From Cryptomeria japonica (lineage: Eukaryota > Streptophyta > Pinopsida > Cupressales > Cupressaceae), in assembly GCF_030272615.1 (NCBI RefSeq), contig NC_081410.1, positions 259,749,533 to 259,813,532 on the forward strand: DNA of 64,000 nucleotides, read 5' to 3'. This document shows positions 1-11,440 of this stretch, in pieces (position 1 is the stretch's first letter; each line of letters starts with the position of its first letter). A program made the translations under genes and the position numbers. The notes below the pieces were generated by a model that ran no database searches, was not told the DNA's origin, and worked only from the letters and a program-made list of their open reading frames with translations.

Positions 1-330
1 ATTCAAAGTGTTCTTTAAACTCTTCTACCAGTTGTTTGTAAGGCATGAGCTTGTCATCCTTAGTTTGATAATCATCATTTATTTGGTTGATGATAAGTTG
101 TGAATCACCATAGACATGTAATTCCTTGATATTCCATTCAATAGCCATTTTGAGCCCAATAGTCAATGCTTCATATTCTGCAGTATTGTTTGTGCATGGA
201 AACCGCAGTCTATATGATTTTGGAATTGCGTGTCCTTGAGGTGTGATGAATAAAATTCCTGCACTTGATCCATATTGTGTATAAGAACCATCAAAGTACA
301 ATTCCCAAAATTTTGTACTTACTGTCAGAA
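1..330 (-). pseudogene. Second (archaeal-type) RNase H of gypsy element 1, partial
   Basis: The minus-strand frame is open from about 330 to the window edge. It has no ATG because it is the interior of a polyprotein. It contains YFDGSY, then NTAEYEAL, then VYGDSQLI, so the expected acidic residues D, E and D of an RNase H fold are visible. It follows the classical gypsy RNase H after a linker with the sequence KAIKGQVIANQLAEAP, as in Tat elements, where the extra RNase H lies between the first RNase H and integrase. The role would be removal of RNA from RNA:DNA hybrids during reverse transcription. The same domain occurs in gypsy element 2 at 34030-34420. Truncation is by the window edge only. 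Confidence 0.8.
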
Positions 331-365
331 TGTTTGCATCAGGAAATTCAGTGTGTAATGGTATG

Positions 366-800
366 TCATTTTTGTAAAGGTGCTTCAGCTAATTGATTAG
401 CAATGACCTGTCCTTTGATAGCTTTTCAATCAACATATTCTATATCAAATTCACTCAGTATCATAACCCATTTGGCTAGTCTGCCTATCAAAATTGACTT
501 GTTCAACAAATACTTTAGTGGATCTGTCTTTGCTATTAGTTTCATAGAATGAGTTAGCATATAACGTCATAGTTTCTGAGTTACAAATACAATTTCTAGA
601 CATGTCTTATCTATTGATGTATAATTTAGTTCATAGTCGACAAGTGTTCTTCTGATATTATACACTTCTATTTCTTTTTTTTCTTCATCATTTTGTGCTA
701 GGAGAGCGCCTAATGATACATTTGTCTTCGAGATATAGAGTAACAATGGTTTCCCTTTGATTGGTGATACCAGTACTGGAGGATTCATGAGATATTCTTT
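366..800 (-). pseudogene. Gypsy RNase H and connection region, element 1
   Basis: The 73-codon stretch at 567-788 carries the classical gypsy RNase H signature (LLLYISKTNVSLGALLAQND, then LVDYELNYTSIDKTCLEIVF). It follows RT directly with a frame change near 800. The linker at 366-450 reads EFDIEYVD, stop, KAIKGQVIANQLAEAP. The in-frame TGA sits where related copies have a coding triplet. The domain would degrade the RNA template of the retrotransposon. It is broken by at least one frameshift and one stop. Confidence 0.75.
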
Positions 801-1698
801 GATTTTTCATAAAAGCCTTTTCACATTTCTGATCCCATTTGAATGGAACGTTCTTATGTAAAAGATGAGTGAATGGATGAGATCTATCTACTAATTGAGA
901 GACAAATCTTCTGATTGATTGCAATCTTCCTTGTAAAGATTGCAATTGACTTATGTTCCTAGGTGACTCCATTTCCATGATGGCTTTGACCTTTTCAGGA
1001 TCTACTTCAATTCCACGAGTTGATATAATGTACCTAAGAAGTTTTCCAGAGGTTACTCCAAATGCACATTTCTTTGGATTTAATCTCAACTGGTATCTTT
1101 CTAGCCTATCAAAGATCTTACTTAAGATGTTCAAATGCTCTTGTATTGTATGATATTTTGCAAGTATATCATCTACATAATCTTCCATAAATGTATGCAT
1201 CATATGATGGAAAATTGTTATCATAGCTCTTTGATAAGTTGCTCCTGCATTCTTAAGCCCAAATGGCATAACATTCCAGCAATAAGTACCCCATGCACAA
1301 ATGAATGCCATCTTTTCTTGATCTTCAGGGGTGATTCTTATTTGATTGTATCCTAAGAATCCATCCATTAATGAAAACATCTCATGCCATGCTGATAAGT
1401 CCACAATTATATCAATGTTGGGTAGTGGGAAATCATCTTTGGGACATGCTTTGTTCAAATCTCTGAAATCGGTGCAGACTCTTATGCTTTTATCTAGCTT
1501 TGACATTGGCACAATGATTGAAACCCATTCTGGATAGGCAACAAGTCTTATGAACCCCACATCTAATAGTTTCTTTAGCTCGTCTTTTACAATAAGAGCA
1601 ACGTGTGGATGCATCTTCCTTAGCTTTTGCTTAACTGGTTTTTCTTTTAATTCCACATTGAGATGATGCATTATAAGATCTGGATTAAGTCTTGGCAT
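800..1698 (-). pseudogene. Reverse transcriptase, gypsy element 1
   Basis: A 336-codon open frame starting at 1698 covers most of a Ty3/gypsy RT. Visible landmarks in order are KQKLRKMHPHVALIVKDELK (residues about 23-42), a conserved RVCTDFRDLNKACPKDDFPL block, the LMDGFLGYNQI block, MPFGLKNAGATYQRAM, the catalytic YVDD box (DYVDDILAK) and the thumb segment FGVTSGKLLRYIIS. The YVDD aspartates are intact. The C-terminal 20 or so residues come from a shifted frame. The same arrangement is seen in element 2 at 32650-33537. Confidence 0.9.
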
Positions 1699-1830
1699 GT
1701 CTGCATAGGACCAAGCAATATTTTTTTAGCGTTGCCTGAAGAATTCTATGTATTCTTTCCTCTCTTTATCTGATAAAGAGGTAGCAGAATGAAGTATCTT
1801 GGGATCCTTTGATGTGCCAATGTTTATTGC

Positions 1831-2800
1831 TTATGTTGGTTCTATTAGAATAGCACATCTCTCCTGAAAATATGCAGGGAGGATGTCAAACTTTCCATCT
1901 TCTGGTGCCTCAAAGAGGTATTCACCGTTAGATACGTCCTTCATTTTCCCTTTTGATTGATCTAGTATTGCCATGAAATGGTTTTCAACAATAGGTCTCT
2001 TTCCTTGTTTTATTTTAATTTTGCGACTGGAAATTTTTGCATTCTCTTGACTGTAAGAAACGTTAATTGATTCCACAATGGAAGATATCTTAGGTGTTAT
2101 GGGTTCGACAACATTAAGTACACAAGTAAGTCACGATCATTGGAAAAGACATCTAATTCAGGGTTTTCTAGATTATCCCAATCAATTAGTTTAGCATGAA
2201 GAAGGGGTAAGTCATAATCATTGTCATCGTTAGGTGCTTCAAAGTTCATGACATAATGGTCATAATTTGGCATAAAGTAGGTAATGTCATAGATAGAATG
2301 ATCTTGAGGATAGTCTCTCCCAAGTGTTCTCCAATTAATTCTAACAAAATCAATATTAGTATTTTGTAGTTCACACTCAAATGGTTCTTCATTTGACATT
2401 TGTCCCTTAAACGAATAGATTATATCAACACACACATCTTTAGTACTGCAAGTTCCTTCTTGATTATTTTCAATAAATTCATTTGCATTTTCAAGTTGAC
2501 ATACTTGTGTACATGATGTAGAGATTTCTTTTGCTAGCTTTTGTCTTCTTTCAAACTCAGCTTCTTCTGAACTAATAGGCAATCCTACTTGACTATCTCT
2601 TAGTTCTTCTATGGTTCTTCTTTATTTGATAGAAATCTGACATTTTCATATGCTTGATCCATATCTGTTTGCATTTCTTGCAGCGTTAATTCTTTGTCTT
2701 TTTCATCCCCTTTCTTTTGTTGTCTTATATATGCCTCTTTTCTTTGGATTCTGAGTTCTTCTTGTCTTCTTTCTAACTCCTTTTGTTTTGTAATAGACAA
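1831..2800 (-). pseudogene. Charged spacer region between protease/G-patch and RT, element 1
   Basis: Three minus-strand fragments (2609-2800, 2097-2582, 1831-2076) lie between the G-patch and RT. The first is extremely Glu/Lys/Gln-rich and looks like a coiled coil (residues about 5-45). The second contains acidic text that matches element 2 around 32137-32300 (DLPLLHAKLIDWDN against PIIYPELIEWNP). The third matches element 2 around 32300-32520 (KMKDVSNGEYLFEAPEDGK against KTKDVSNGENLSEGPEDGR). No known fold is assigned. The homology between copies shows it was part of the polyprotein and not random sequence. Confidence 0.6.
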
Positions 2801-3027
2801 GTCTTCTTTTGTGATAGCTGCTTGCTCTTCATTTTTTTCTTCACTTGATATACTAGATGAGACATCTGGACCCCATTCATATTCATTTGAATCTATCTAT
2901 GAACCATTGTCTAGGACTATACCACTATACCACACAAGAATGTTGTATGGTGCGAAAAGTTCCCTAATTTATGCCATCTTTATTTTCACTGTTTCTGGAA
3001 TATCTTGTTCAGATTTTGCATTTGCTT

Positions 3028-3324
3028 TTATTTATTGAACTTGTTGACAAGATTCTTCTTTTCTTTTGATTGCAATCTCATCTTCTTGTTTCTCATGTTC
3101 TTCTTGTTTACTATTTCTGCTGCTTGATGTAGCTTTTCTTGCCATTTTTCTTCTTTAGAGGTTGATTTATTTCTCCACTTTGGCTGTTGATAATTATGGT
3201 GCTTTTGATTTGATTTTAGATATCCAAGTCCTGATTTATATTCTTTAGATTGCGAGTGAGGACATGTAGGTTCTGAAATACCTTGATGTCGCTTACCAAT
3301 TGGTCCTTTTCCTTCATATCCCAT
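3028..3324 (-). pseudogene. G-patch-like segment, gypsy element 1
   Basis: The 98-codon frame begins MGYEGKGPIGKRHQGISEPT, a recognisable G-patch core (GYxGxGxxGxxxQG), followed by a Lys/Gln-rich tail that becomes a coiled-coil-like stretch. It lies just downstream of the protease, where G-patch segments are also found in several retroviral and plant gypsy polyproteins (established for betaretroviruses; for plant Tat elements this is my general recollection). The role would be nucleic-acid binding. The homologous segment of element 2 is at 31342-31650. Confidence 0.6.
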
Positions 3325-3500
3325 TTTTTACATGATCTTATAACCATTGCCATATTGTTCTATGGGAATATTGATTTCTGTAGCTGTTGCTATAGTTTCA
3401 TTTTCATCTTTGTACAACCAACAAAGAATGTCCTTGTCTCCAATTTCTTCTTCAAGTGTTCCAGCTCTAACAATTGCTCCATTAAACATGTCTTTTGATT

Positions 3501-4090
3501 TCACTGAGGTTTGTGATTGGATATTATAGGCTTTCCATATGACTTAGGTGAAAGTGGAAAATTATGCAAAGAATATTTTCCCATTCCTTCATCATTTAAT
3601 TTGAGCTTTTTCTCAAAGGTTTGCCATAACTTTTCTTGAATCTCTTTGGTAGGATATACTGATTCTCTGTTATGTGGAACTCTTGTATCTTGTGTTGGCT
3701 TTAGATTATTGCAATATTGGCTAAAGTCTGCAATTATAGCAGACCTCTTGTCCTTCGTGAGAAAATTTAACACATTGATTATATGTAGAAGGAACTGCTT
3801 GCATGTTGCGAATCCATGACCTTCCCAAAAGAATGTTATAAGAGAGGTTCAAATCTAAAACCTGACATAAGGTATTCTTTTCCATGGGTCCTATTTTGAT
3901 TGGTAACACCACAGTTCCTTTAGAAGAACGCTCTGCTTCATCATAAGCCTTAATAGTTATTTTCTTCTTTGGATCTACTGCATTTTTTGAATATCCCAAA
4001 GCTTTTATTAAACTTAATGCATAATTTTTTTAATCCTACTCCACCATCTATGAGTACGTGTTTGACACGAGTTTTATTAATGGTGACTTC
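3501..4090 (-). pseudogene. Aspartic protease, gypsy element 1
   Basis: The active-site segment VLIDGGVG is read in one frame around 4040-4060. The rest of the domain (ITIKAYDEAERSSKGTVVLP, then CQVLDLNLSYNILLGRSWI) is read in another frame at 3721-3999, so a frameshift splits the domain between the catalytic Asp and the flap. The ILLGRSWI block is the conserved C-terminal motif of gypsy proteases. A further piece at 3501-3773 continues toward the G-patch. The protease would mature Gag-Pol. Confidence 0.75.
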
Positions 4091-4117
4091 AACATGTAAG
4101 GGAGCATTGTGAGGATG

Positions 4118-6012
4118 TTACAAGGATGCATCATCATTTTCAGAAAATGATAAGCAATGAGGGGCTATAAGGTGTCCCACCATGTTTTGGAACTGATCCA
4201 CATCCAATTCTTTTGAAACTGTTGTTTCTACTAAATCTTTTTCCAAAATTTCCTTATGCATAGGTGAAACTTTAGGAAGTTCCAAAATTGATATTTGAGC
4301 AGGTATTCTCTGTAATTGCTCTACTAAATTGTATTGTTGTGAGGTGGATGTTGAGTCTTTTGTTATACCTGGAAAGGTGACCTTCATTTTGCTTCTCGTA
4401 ATGACAATGATTGGATCTGAAGGTGTGTTATCTTTAACAATGATGACATTTACTGCATCATCATATGTATAAGTGTAGTTCACTTTGACTTTTCCTTTGT
4501 CATCTTTTAATTGGGATTGTTCACCTTTGTCATAATTCGGAAGTGGAGTTTTGAAAGCTAGGTGTGATTCATTTGTCTTATGGCTATCCACTATGATAGT
4601 TCCATTATTGATTAGATCTTGGATAAGGTGTTTCAATCTCTAACAATCATTTGTTTGGTGTCCTTTATTCTGATGGTAATTACAAAAATTATTGTCATTC
4701 TATCGATTAGGCTTGACTTGTGGTTAATAACTTCTTGCTTCTGGTAAAACAATCAGTTTATTTGCAAGAAGAGTTTTTAAAGCTGATTCCAATGTTTTTG
4801 AATTTATTGCAAGGATTGGAGAAGAAAGACTTGGTTTTATTGCTTTCTTGATTGTTATTGTTTGGGATTTGACTTGATAGATTAAAGATTGGTTGTTGTT
4901 TTGTAGCACTATTATCGTTATTTCCTCTGTTGATGACATTCCTATTCTTTGAATAGAACTTGGGTGTGTCATTTTTGCCATTGTTGTCGTTATTGTTGTT
5001 GTAAGAATTATTATAAAGTTTTAGCTCTCCTTTCTTTACCATCGTGTTTTCTATTTTTAGACCATTCTCAATCATCTTGGTGAAGGAGGGAGGACATTGC
5101 ATTTTTAGTCGATAACTCATTTCACTAATAAGACTATCAATGAATATGTCCATCTTTTCTTGATCAGGTACATCTCTTGGATACCTATTAAACATCTGTT
5201 TCCATCATTGCAAGAAGATCATAAAAGATTCACCATTCTTTTGTTATCTCAATCCTTACATTGTAGGACTATTGTAAAATAAATCTATTCACGAGTTCTT
5301 CAAAAGATTTGATTCTGGATGGTAATCTTGAAAACCATTCCATTGATTGTCCATTTAAACTCCTAGGGAAAAGACACATCAGGTAAGTTTCGTCGTGTGA
5401 AAATTCCATATTCATAGTACAAAACTCCCTAATGTGATCCCGAGGATCAAATTTTCCATCGTATTTGTCATATTTAGGGATCTCACAATGTTGTGGAAAT
5501 GGTATCATATTCAATTTTTTATCGAAAAGATATGGGCAAATATCTTCCAATGGATACTTCTTGGAGCTTGTTCCATTTTGTATATCTTTTATCTGTTGTT
5601 GTAGAGTTTGCATTTTTTGAGTGAGGTTTAACAACGGATTATCCATATAGTTTCTCCTTATTTCTTCGTAAGTTATTTTATCACTACGCTCTCTTCTTGT
5701 GTCATCACGTTCTTTTCTTGTCTCTTCATGACTTCCTATGTTTACATCTTCGTTATTTGGATCATCTGTGTTTTGGGTGTTACTTGCCTCCGCATCTTGT
5801 TTCAATCTTTCCATATTAAAGTCTTGTGGTAATTTAGCTCCTGATTTTGCCAACATCAAAAGACATTTCTCTTTTTGCTTTGCCAATAATTTTATCATTA
5901 AATTATCAAATTTGAAATCTTTCTCAAGGTCTCTAATGGTGTTATTGATCGCTTCTTCATCAACAGCCGTATACCCAAAAGTTTGGAACATTAGATTATC
6001 TTCTTCCTCCAT
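4118..6012 (-). pseudogene. Gag, gypsy element 1
   Basis: Gag starts with MEEEDNLMFQTF at 6012 and runs 247 codons to 5269. It then continues in other frames at 4758-5195 and 4118-4636. The core retrotransposon gag block is visible (DHIREFCTMNMEFSHDETYL, then SMEWFSRLPSRIKSFEELVN). A zinc-knuckle-like C/H motif (FCNYHQNKGHQTNDC) lies near 4640-4690 and is followed by an in-frame TAG. Upstream of the core there are Gln/Arg-rich helical stretches. The segment KSGAKLPQDFNMERLKQD matches element 2 (QEGARLPADFDISQLKD), so both belong to one family. It is broken by at least two frameshifts. Confidence 0.85.
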
Positions 6013-8284
6013 TTGTTTTTGTTGTTTTCTAAGTTGTTCGTATTGAGCTCTAGTCCAAACTGGTATGTGACTGTTTCAAAATTTTTGAAGTTTCCAAAGG
6101 ACAAGTCAATAGGTGATTATTGGTTTAGGAAGAAATGCTTTGTTGATTTTACCACTATTGTTTGTTCATTGTGATAAAGTGTCTTTTTGTTGAAAATCAC
6201 GTCCTTGCAAAATTTCTCCGTCAAACTCTGTCTCGTAGCCACATAGATAGTGACGAAAATGGTGTAGGAATGTCCTATATTTTAGTAAGATCTTGTGATT
6301 GATATACAAGAATCTTATTCTTTTTTGAGTAGCTTTATAACTGAGTTTTCTTTTCTTAAGGTGATACTTAAAATTCATATAAGCATCTGATAGTTTACAA
6401 GTTTGTTTGATTCCAAAGTTGGTGCAATTCTGATTTTGATATGACCTAGGTTCAAAATATGAAAGATATATCCAAGATAATGAACACAAGATGAATTGAT
6501 CAAGCTTAGTGATAAAGGATTTGATATATCCTGATGAGAAGCTTGACAATGATGTTGATTTTTTTGCACTTAAAATGTTTGAATCAATAGCTTGTTGAAT
6601 GTTTATGCTTATGGAAACCTTTCAGAAATAGCCTATCGGATTAGTGACCCCGTTATTGAACTAGTTTGAAAATGTGTGATAGTTTAGAGACAAATCTACT
6701 CAAGAAGTGTTTTGATACTGATGTTGAAATTTTGGTTTGATATGCTTTTTAGATGTGAAAAAGCCTTTGTGCTAACTCTTGTGGTAAAGAGTGTTAACTT
6801 ATGGGATAAAAGCACTATTTTGTTGCTTGAAAGCACTATTGTGATTATGTTTCAAGGACATTTCTCAAATCTTTCAGCAAGTTGTTGGATTTTTGCTCAT
6901 TTTTAGATGATGAATTTCTTCAATTTTTGACCATTTTGAACATGTCATACTCATAGAAGACACAATGTTTTTGAAAAAATAAATGCATAAGCAAGTACAA
7001 ATCCTATGGTAGGCTGAGACAAGAATTGTTGAATCTCACATGGCGTTTCCTCTGAGGCTACGCTATTCAAAGCGGATATTTAGATGCTTGACCCTACTGG
7101 CTCCACCCTCGGCACTCACTTCTCTGGGGCAACCAAGCACCAGTTTCCATGAAAACTCCCCATGGCAAACTTTATATCTCTACTAGGAACCGTATGTGTG
7201 TGAGCTACTTCAGAGGTCCGACCTCCCACGCCAACAATTAGAAGGATTTTTGTAACTAGTACAAGTGGTTTTTAGTAAAGGCTTTCGGTCATGTGGCCAT
7301 ACATGCGACACTTTCAGCTCTATAAATACAAAAGGTTCCCAACCTATAGAGGTTACACTCCATAGGGTTTATGAGGAAACATAATGTCGGTATGAACTTA
7401 TCAACACATGTTGCTTGTGACTTTCATTACAAACACGATTTATTTAGAGTGGATTGGAAGGACTCGGTATTAGCTCATTTCCACTTTGGGTCGTTCCCCT
7501 CTCACTGGCCCCCTCAAGACATCTCGGGAAGGCAGACCCTCTAAAGGTTATATATAAAAGAAAGTAGGTCTGGTTTTTTGATCACTGTATGATGGTGAGA
7601 GCATACTTACCTACTAATTCATCAAGCACAGAAATCACAAGTTCCTTTTAGCTTTCTAAAATCTATGTGCAACTATTTTAAAGAAGCCACTCAAAATGCA
7701 AGTTGCATGCTATTAATTTATCCCCTTAGTTAAGATAAATGAGCATGACATGATGTGTTACTTTCCAAAATAGAACTTCTCAATTAACTAGGTTAGGAAA
7801 TGCATGAAATTTGCTTTAAAAACAATCTTGCACATACATGTTAGTAGTTTGAAAAATTTAAGTTCTTGGACATTCGGACCTGCAAGAAAATTTTGTCATT
7901 TGCAAATAAAAGTGCTATCCTAACAAATGCGATGTCTTTCACCTCTAAAGTGCTAACCTAAAGGACAAAAGCGCTAACCTGAAATACAAAAATGCTGCTA
8001 TGCGGACTAAGAAGTGAGAATTCTCTGAAAAAAGCGTTAACCAAACTGACAAATGTGCTAACCTGAAGGACAAAAACTTTGTTTTGAAGTTTAAATGCGT
8101 TGATTTATAAACAAAACTGCTAACCTAAATGACAAATGTGCTAGCTTGAAGTACAAAAGTGCTAACCTATCAAATAAAGGCGCTGTCAGAACTCACACGG
8201 GCGTGAATCTGTATTACAAATGCATTAAATTTTCTTTTTTGCAAGAATTAGACAGGATATTAGAAAGAATATGCGAGGCTCTAA
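6013..8284 (-). other. Untranslated leader of gypsy element 1
   Basis: This 2.3-kb stretch separates the primer site from gag. I see no convincing coding sequence; the longest chance frame (127 codons at 6166-6549) resembles nothing. The primer-proximal part is made of the iterated AGCGCT-type motif (see 7910-8190, with weaker copies near 6770-6850). The part at about 6990-7580 is less AT-rich, unlike its surroundings, and could be an older insertion, but I found no termini. Confidence 0.5.
7910..8190 (-). repeat. Iterated AGCGCT-type leader motif, element 1
   Basis: On the plus strand, variants of AAAAGCGCTAACCT recur about every 20-25 bp (for example AAAGTGCTAACC, AAAAGCGCTAACC, AAAAGCGTTAACC, AAATGTGCTAACC, AAAAGTGCTAACC). 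Read on the element's own strand this is GGTTAGCGCTTTT. The same motif family occurs at the same place, just inside the primer site, in element 2 at 22161-22400. The centre AGCGCT is a palindrome. Confidence 0.7.
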
Positions 8285-8302
8285 GCCCCACGGTGGGCAC
8301 CA
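8285..8302 (-). other. Primer-binding site, tRNA-Lys type
   Basis: On the minus strand the sequence is TGGTGCCCACCGTGGGGC, which continues as T. This is complementary to the 3' end of plant tRNA-Lys as I remember it (ending CCCCACGGTGGGCGCCA), with one mismatch beside the discriminator. The match stops after about 19 nt, as expected for a normal primer site. It lies about 5 bp from the proposed LTR end. Confidence 0.7.
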
Positions 8303-8307
8303 AAACG

Positions 8308-9443
8308 TGTCGACTTGAATTTCATCATCAGAATACTACCCGCAACATGTTAGTTTCACAAAATACGAAGGAAATGCTACAAGAAATCCAAACTCAACCA
8401 CTGAAACTACATGAAATTGATATTAAAATAAAAATATTATTTTTACCTTCATGATTTATGTCTCATTGTGTCCTAACTCCACTATTCATGGTTGCAGATG
8501 GTGTGCTCTCAGACAAGCACTGATAGCTTCCAAGATGGTTTATGAAGAATGGACTGGTAACTAATAGTTAACTGCTACTATGATATGCAATGCTAAATGA
8601 CTATGCTAAATGATTATGCTATTTGCATCAAGATTAAAACTCACAGATGCATAAGTTTTTACAAATGATTAGCTTGAAAATTGACTTGAAGACTAACTCT
8701 TTCTCAACTCAAACTCCCGATTTTATAGACTTTGAGAGGATAAGATGATGTGGCCTGGATCAACGTTCATGATCAGATTTGCAGATTTCGATGGCTGTGA
8801 GCAAATGTGAAGGTTGAGAGAAAGGGGGAAGGAGAAGACAAGTGTCACTCATCTCACCTTGACTAGGTTGCCGACTGGGGGAATCTAGGGATGGTTGAAG
8901 AAGATTTAGGCATGAGAGGACAAATGGACTCAAGTACTTCCTAAGATGTAGGGATGTTGGAGGGAATATAGAGGAAAATTTAAGAAATATGTGTACGTAC
9001 ACAATATTTCATTAAATTTGGAGGCTGGAGATAAATGATGAGTTAATATTTCTTAAATATTAATATCTTTAACCACATGTTTGATGAGTTGGCAAAGGGA
9101 AGATGAAGTGGAGATGGAAAGATGATTTGGAAAAGAGATTAAATAATTAAGATTTATTTAATATTTGAGACTATGGGATAGAAGAATAATCATTAAATAT
9201 TAGATATTCGAATGATTGGAGGAAATTATTAAATATTTAGATATTCAATTAATTGATCAGAAGAATAATTAAATATTAGATATTTAATTAATTAGAGGAA
9301 TAAGATAGATGAAATATTAATTAATAGAAAGACACGAAATGAATTAAATAAATTAATCTTTTCAAATTAACTATTTAAAAGAAGAATAAATATTAAATAT
9401 TTATTTAATCGCTCATAGCCATTTTTATGTGTATACAACTACA
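8308..9443 (-). repeat. 5' LTR of gypsy element 1
   Basis: The left boundary is set by the primer site and a TGTCGAC start on the plus strand. The right boundary is TGTAGTTG... on the minus strand, at the point where copia LTR sequence resumes. The outer 400 bp are composed of TTAATTAAATAAAT-type AT-rich runs, as in the LTRs of element 2 and element 3. The second LTR is outside the window, so neither end could be confirmed by comparison. Confidence 0.55.
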
Positions 9444-10170
9444 ATACCCTGTTAGGAGTAACCTTGGTAGAGGATTTCAAATCCAAACTAATGGATCACC
9501 TAGTTCGAGGATTTAGACAACACCAAGCCTATTAAAGCTTACTCGGTTGAGGGATTCAACTGTTGTAATGGTTAGAGAACAACATGGTTTTTGTTGATCT
9601 GATAATAACATTATCTTGCTTAGTCAGATCTTTTCCTACTCCTATATGCCTTCACAACATTTTGTAGACACTCCTTCTGGTTTGACAACAGTCACACTAC
9701 CACACTTAACCAAATTGCCAACACAATTACAAAACAACTCATCAACCTTATAAGCAAATACAATAGGTCGGTAACACATCACAAAACCTACAAATCTCAT
9801 AGAGATTACAAACATATCGATTCAATCATGATCGTTGGATTATATAGCAATCAACTACACATTGTTCTAGATAACTTGAACCGCTCCTGGATCACCGCAC
9901 ATCGAATCCTGTAACTCATCACATGTTTTCCACTTCATGCTATGCATTTACTCATTCCCAAGATAAAAAGTTACCTTCACGCACCAAAACCACTATGAAT
10001 TTCATCACGTGCATCATGCATACATGGCATCTCCATCTCCGATCACCATTTGATCATAGATCAACATAACTGATTCACCAAGCTCCATCGGTTAGGGTTT
10101 GGCATATCAACTAGTTAGGGTTACTGGTTGATCACTCTGCTTCAAATACCAATACCGATTTCCTTCACTG
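9444..10170 (-). repeat. Copia LTR fragment (same family as nested copia)
   Basis: Reverse-complemented, this stretch parallels the nested copia LTR at 34700-35470. Shared landmarks are AACCCTAACCGAT, TGATGAGTTACA, GTAATCTCTATGAGA, GTTACCGACCTA, CCTCTACCAAGGTTACTCC and CTAACAGGGT. It stops abruptly at 9444, where element 1 begins, so element 1 was inserted into it. The right edge is approximate. Confidence 0.75.
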
Positions 10171-10221
10171 CTTAACTACCAGTTGCATCACTACATCACT
10201 ACCGATTGCAATACAACTCCA

Positions 10222-11440
10222 TTACCAGTTACTATTGACATCAATGACAACACTATACTTCATCAATGCATCTTCATGCAATGCCAACACCTCAATCCAA
10301 CCACTCTTAGTAACATGCATATAAGTGTTATTACCCATCAAAATGTGTGGAAATGTATGATGCTCGAAAGAAGAGAACATACCCTCAAATGATGTCATAT
10401 GTTGAGAGGATCTTAAATCAAGAAGCCACCTACTAGATTGAAGATGTGTCAATGCAAAGAGAGCATGGCCTTTCATCATATTTTCGTCACATGTCATAGA
10501 AGTTAACCAAAAATGTGGAGGTCCTAAAGTGGTCTAGAAGAGTATGTACTAGATGAAGGTGATTGAATATGATTCTTCCAGAGAATATCTTTCAGCTCAT
10601 CAATATGCTTTGCATAACAATGATGCTTCATCATGTCTTGTCTTGGTGCAATAAGAATGCTTAGGCTTGTCCTTGTTAGATGAAGAGCTCTTGGAAGAGG
10701 AGGAAGAATCTAAATACTATGCATGAGACTTTGAAGCTAGTTGAGTAGAATGTGAACCTCTATGAATTTGTCTTATGTTTCCTTGTAGATATATGAGCAA
10801 CCAAATCTTGGGATTTAGAATAAAAAATTGAATCAAGTTGTGTCAATTTAGCCTGTTTGCATGTCAGGGGCTCACAAAATACCTCAAATGAAAGAATAGT
10901 GAAGGTGGAACCCAAATCATCCATGGTGGACTAAAATAATGAAGCAAGGAACTCAAAGGGTCCTCAAAGCTTCAACAAAATAAAAAAGATGCACTCTTTG
11001 TCATTCTTCTCCTTGTTGTAACCTGTAAAAGTGATCTAATAGATTTGAATTTCTCCAAAAAGTCTTCAATCGAGGGGAAGGAATTAGGTACCAATAATAT
11101 CAAATTTGACTCATGCTGAAGTGCATGAAACTTGAATTAATACCCCAAAGATATAAAATTTGAGCCACATAGCCCAAGGAGTGGTGTAAAAAACAATATG
11201 GAACTGGATGCTATCTGAAACATGCAACCCAATCAAACCCATAGTCTCATCTATCTTGTCCCTATGCTATAGGATCTCAAACTAACAAGTCAAATTTGGT
11301 TGAGTTTCATCTAAACAAGACCATAAACCCATGGACCAAATAAATCTCATCATGTTGGTCTTATTCTTATGATAATTGTGGGGTGTAAGTTTCTCAACAG
11401 AGGGTTTTGATATTGGAATTAGTTTTTAGATTAAGCAAGG
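10222..11440 (-). pseudogene. Degraded copia gag and protease
   Basis: The minus-strand fragment at 10222-10497 reads SSRWLLDLRSSQHMTSFEGM, then ILMGNNTYMHV. This is the copia protease region, where the family has W-x-x-DSG-x-S-x-HMT; here the DSG triad is DLR, so the active site is lost. To the right, about 10900-11400, are pieces of copia gag (KTNMMRFIWSMGLWSCLDET, then IGLHVSDSIQFHI and WAMWLKF), in several frames. A Ser/Lys-rich block with remnants of a zinc knuckle lies near 10560-10760. No integrase or RT follows; copia LTR sequence comes next. Confidence 0.7.

Larger units (their letters stand above)
1..9443 (-). mobile_element. Gypsy element 1: Tat-type LTR retrotransposon, partial
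   Basis: This is a minus-strand Ty3/gypsy element whose integrase and 3' LTR lie beyond the left window edge. Reading from right to left it shows a 5' LTR, a tRNA-Lys-type primer site, a 2.3-kb leader, gag, protease, G-patch, a charged spacer, RT, RNase H and a second RNase H that starts with YFDGSY. A second RNase H is the hallmark of the Tat lineage (established knowledge). Frameshifts and stops break the frame in many places, so the copy is dead. Its right end falls inside a copia LTR whose sequence resumes at 9444, which places this element as the younger of the two. The candidate right-hand target duplication is ATACC (9444-9448); its partner is off-window. Confidence 0.85.

Noticed and set aside
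6166-6549. A 127-codon leader ORF upstream of gag in element 1
   Set aside because: It has no recognisable domain, and element 2 has no counterpart that I can find in its leader.
7910-8190. CRISPR-like array
   Set aside because: Units vary, spacers are not unique sequences of constant length, and the DNA is plant nuclear.
8146-8454. A 102-codon plus-strand ORF
   Set aside because: It spans leader repeat, primer site and LTR start of element 1 on the opposite strand, so it is chance.
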